Shown: positions 63,841 to 64,000 of the stretch, one piece after another
Layout of the letters: every line of letters begins with the position of its first letter
Position numbering within the stretch: position 1 is the first letter of the stretch
DNA from: JASHVB01 sp963762885
GTDB lineage: Bacteria; Pseudomonadota; Alphaproteobacteria; Acetobacterales; Acetobacteraceae
Length of the DNA: 64,000 nt
Assembly (NCBI GenBank): GCA_963762885.1
Contig: CAVXNH010000100.1
Span: 209,631-273,630 of the forward strand
Reading direction: 5' to 3'
Notes under the pieces: model-generated
Told to the model about the DNA's origin: nothing
Database searches by the model: none
What the model saw: only the letters and a program-made list of their open reading frames with translations
Translations under genes and position numbers: made by a program

Positions 63841-64000
63841 CCTGAACCGCCGCGATGGGACTTTCGGCAGTGCCGGCCTGGGCTTTCTGGCCGGCGTTCT
63901 GTCCACGCTATCGCCCTGCGTACTGCCGCTGCTGCCCCTGGTGCTTGGCGCTGCTGTGGCGGCGCATCGGTTCGGCGCGACGATGCTGGCGCTCGGCTTG
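63803..64000 (+). CDS. ccdA: Cytochrome c biogenesis protein CcdA/DsbD family, partial at window end
   Basis: The first 66 codons of a gene cut by the window edge. The reading LGFLAGVLSTLSPCVLPLLP is the hallmark first helix of CcdA, with the redox Cys in SPCVLPLLP, continuing LVLGAAVAAHRFGATMLALG. ATG 63803 (MLPGSRRRGEV) overlaps the thioredoxin gene; other starts are possible. CcdA passes electrons across the membrane to periplasmic thioredoxin-like proteins such as its neighbour. Confidence 0.75.
   Translation, partial: MLPGSRRRGEVHDLNRRDGTFGSAGLGFLAGVLSTLSPCVLPLLPLVLGAAVAAHRFGATMLALGL

Overview
The window is 64 kb of high-GC DNA from one bacterium. The families present suggest an alphaproteobacterium, most likely Acetobacteraceae/Rhodospirillales. 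These include an NDUFS4-type complex I subunit, CoxL/CoxG/CoxD-type genes, a MaeB-type malic enzyme with a phosphotransacetylase tail, a Hint-domain secreted protein opening with CFCAGTGIATP, and TIR-STAND-TPR proteins. The taxonomic call is inference from family content, not a search result. No rRNA, transposase, CRISPR array or replication origin was seen; there is one tRNA (Pro, UGG).

Layout. 0-18 kb is mostly metabolic: a DUF1028 protein; a DUF1190-like / glutathionylspermidine-synthase-like / DUF350 cluster; a lone molybdopterin-binding hydroxylase subunit; an NAD-epimerase, GNAT and DHDPS-family run; an oligopeptide-type binding protein; RecX; an MFS carrier; malic enzyme; and a Pro-rich protein of unknown function. 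18.2-25.1 kb is a compact defence-type island: an MNT/HEPN pair, a DUF433/DUF5615 pair, and a translationally coupled operon of a 1432-residue TIR-NB-ARC-TPR protein and a second TIR protein. 25.2-28.4 kb is an HxlR-regulated EmrAB-type efflux operon with paired operators. 28.7-33.3 kb holds a Tat-exported GntH-like metallo-hydrolase, a CobW-type GTPase and a DUF2252 protein. 33.4-38.8 kb mixes membrane proteins, an arylsulfatase and several truncated genes. 38.9-43.1 kb is a four-gene ABC importer. 44.4-46.8 kb is Uma2, CoxD/MoxR and CoxG. 47.1-50.0 kb is a large Ig-repeat secreted protein. 50.4-59.8 kb carries PrpB, TfoX, a serine hydrolase, DUF192, tRNA-Pro, an NDUFS4-like subunit, a Stv-like protein and a divergent sugar-acid catabolic set. 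60-64 kb is a Hint-domain solenoid protein followed by a thioredoxin-like protein and the start of CcdA.

Two properties run through the window. First, at least a dozen otherwise well-conserved genes are broken by single-base frameshifts, many in short homopolymers. This looks more like consensus error in a long-read or metagenomic assembly than decay, so frameshifted genes are described as reconstructed. Second, the intergenic DNA is crowded with palindromic and inverted repeats of several families. Some are nested inside each other, and three loci carry 19-20 bp tandem arrays made from the flanks of a palindrome.

The most interesting candidate system is the two-TIR operon at 19.7-25.1 kb with its neighbouring toxin-antitoxin pairs. 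A 116-residue stand-alone copy of the large protein's C-terminal module lies 1.6 kb beyond that protein's stop codon.
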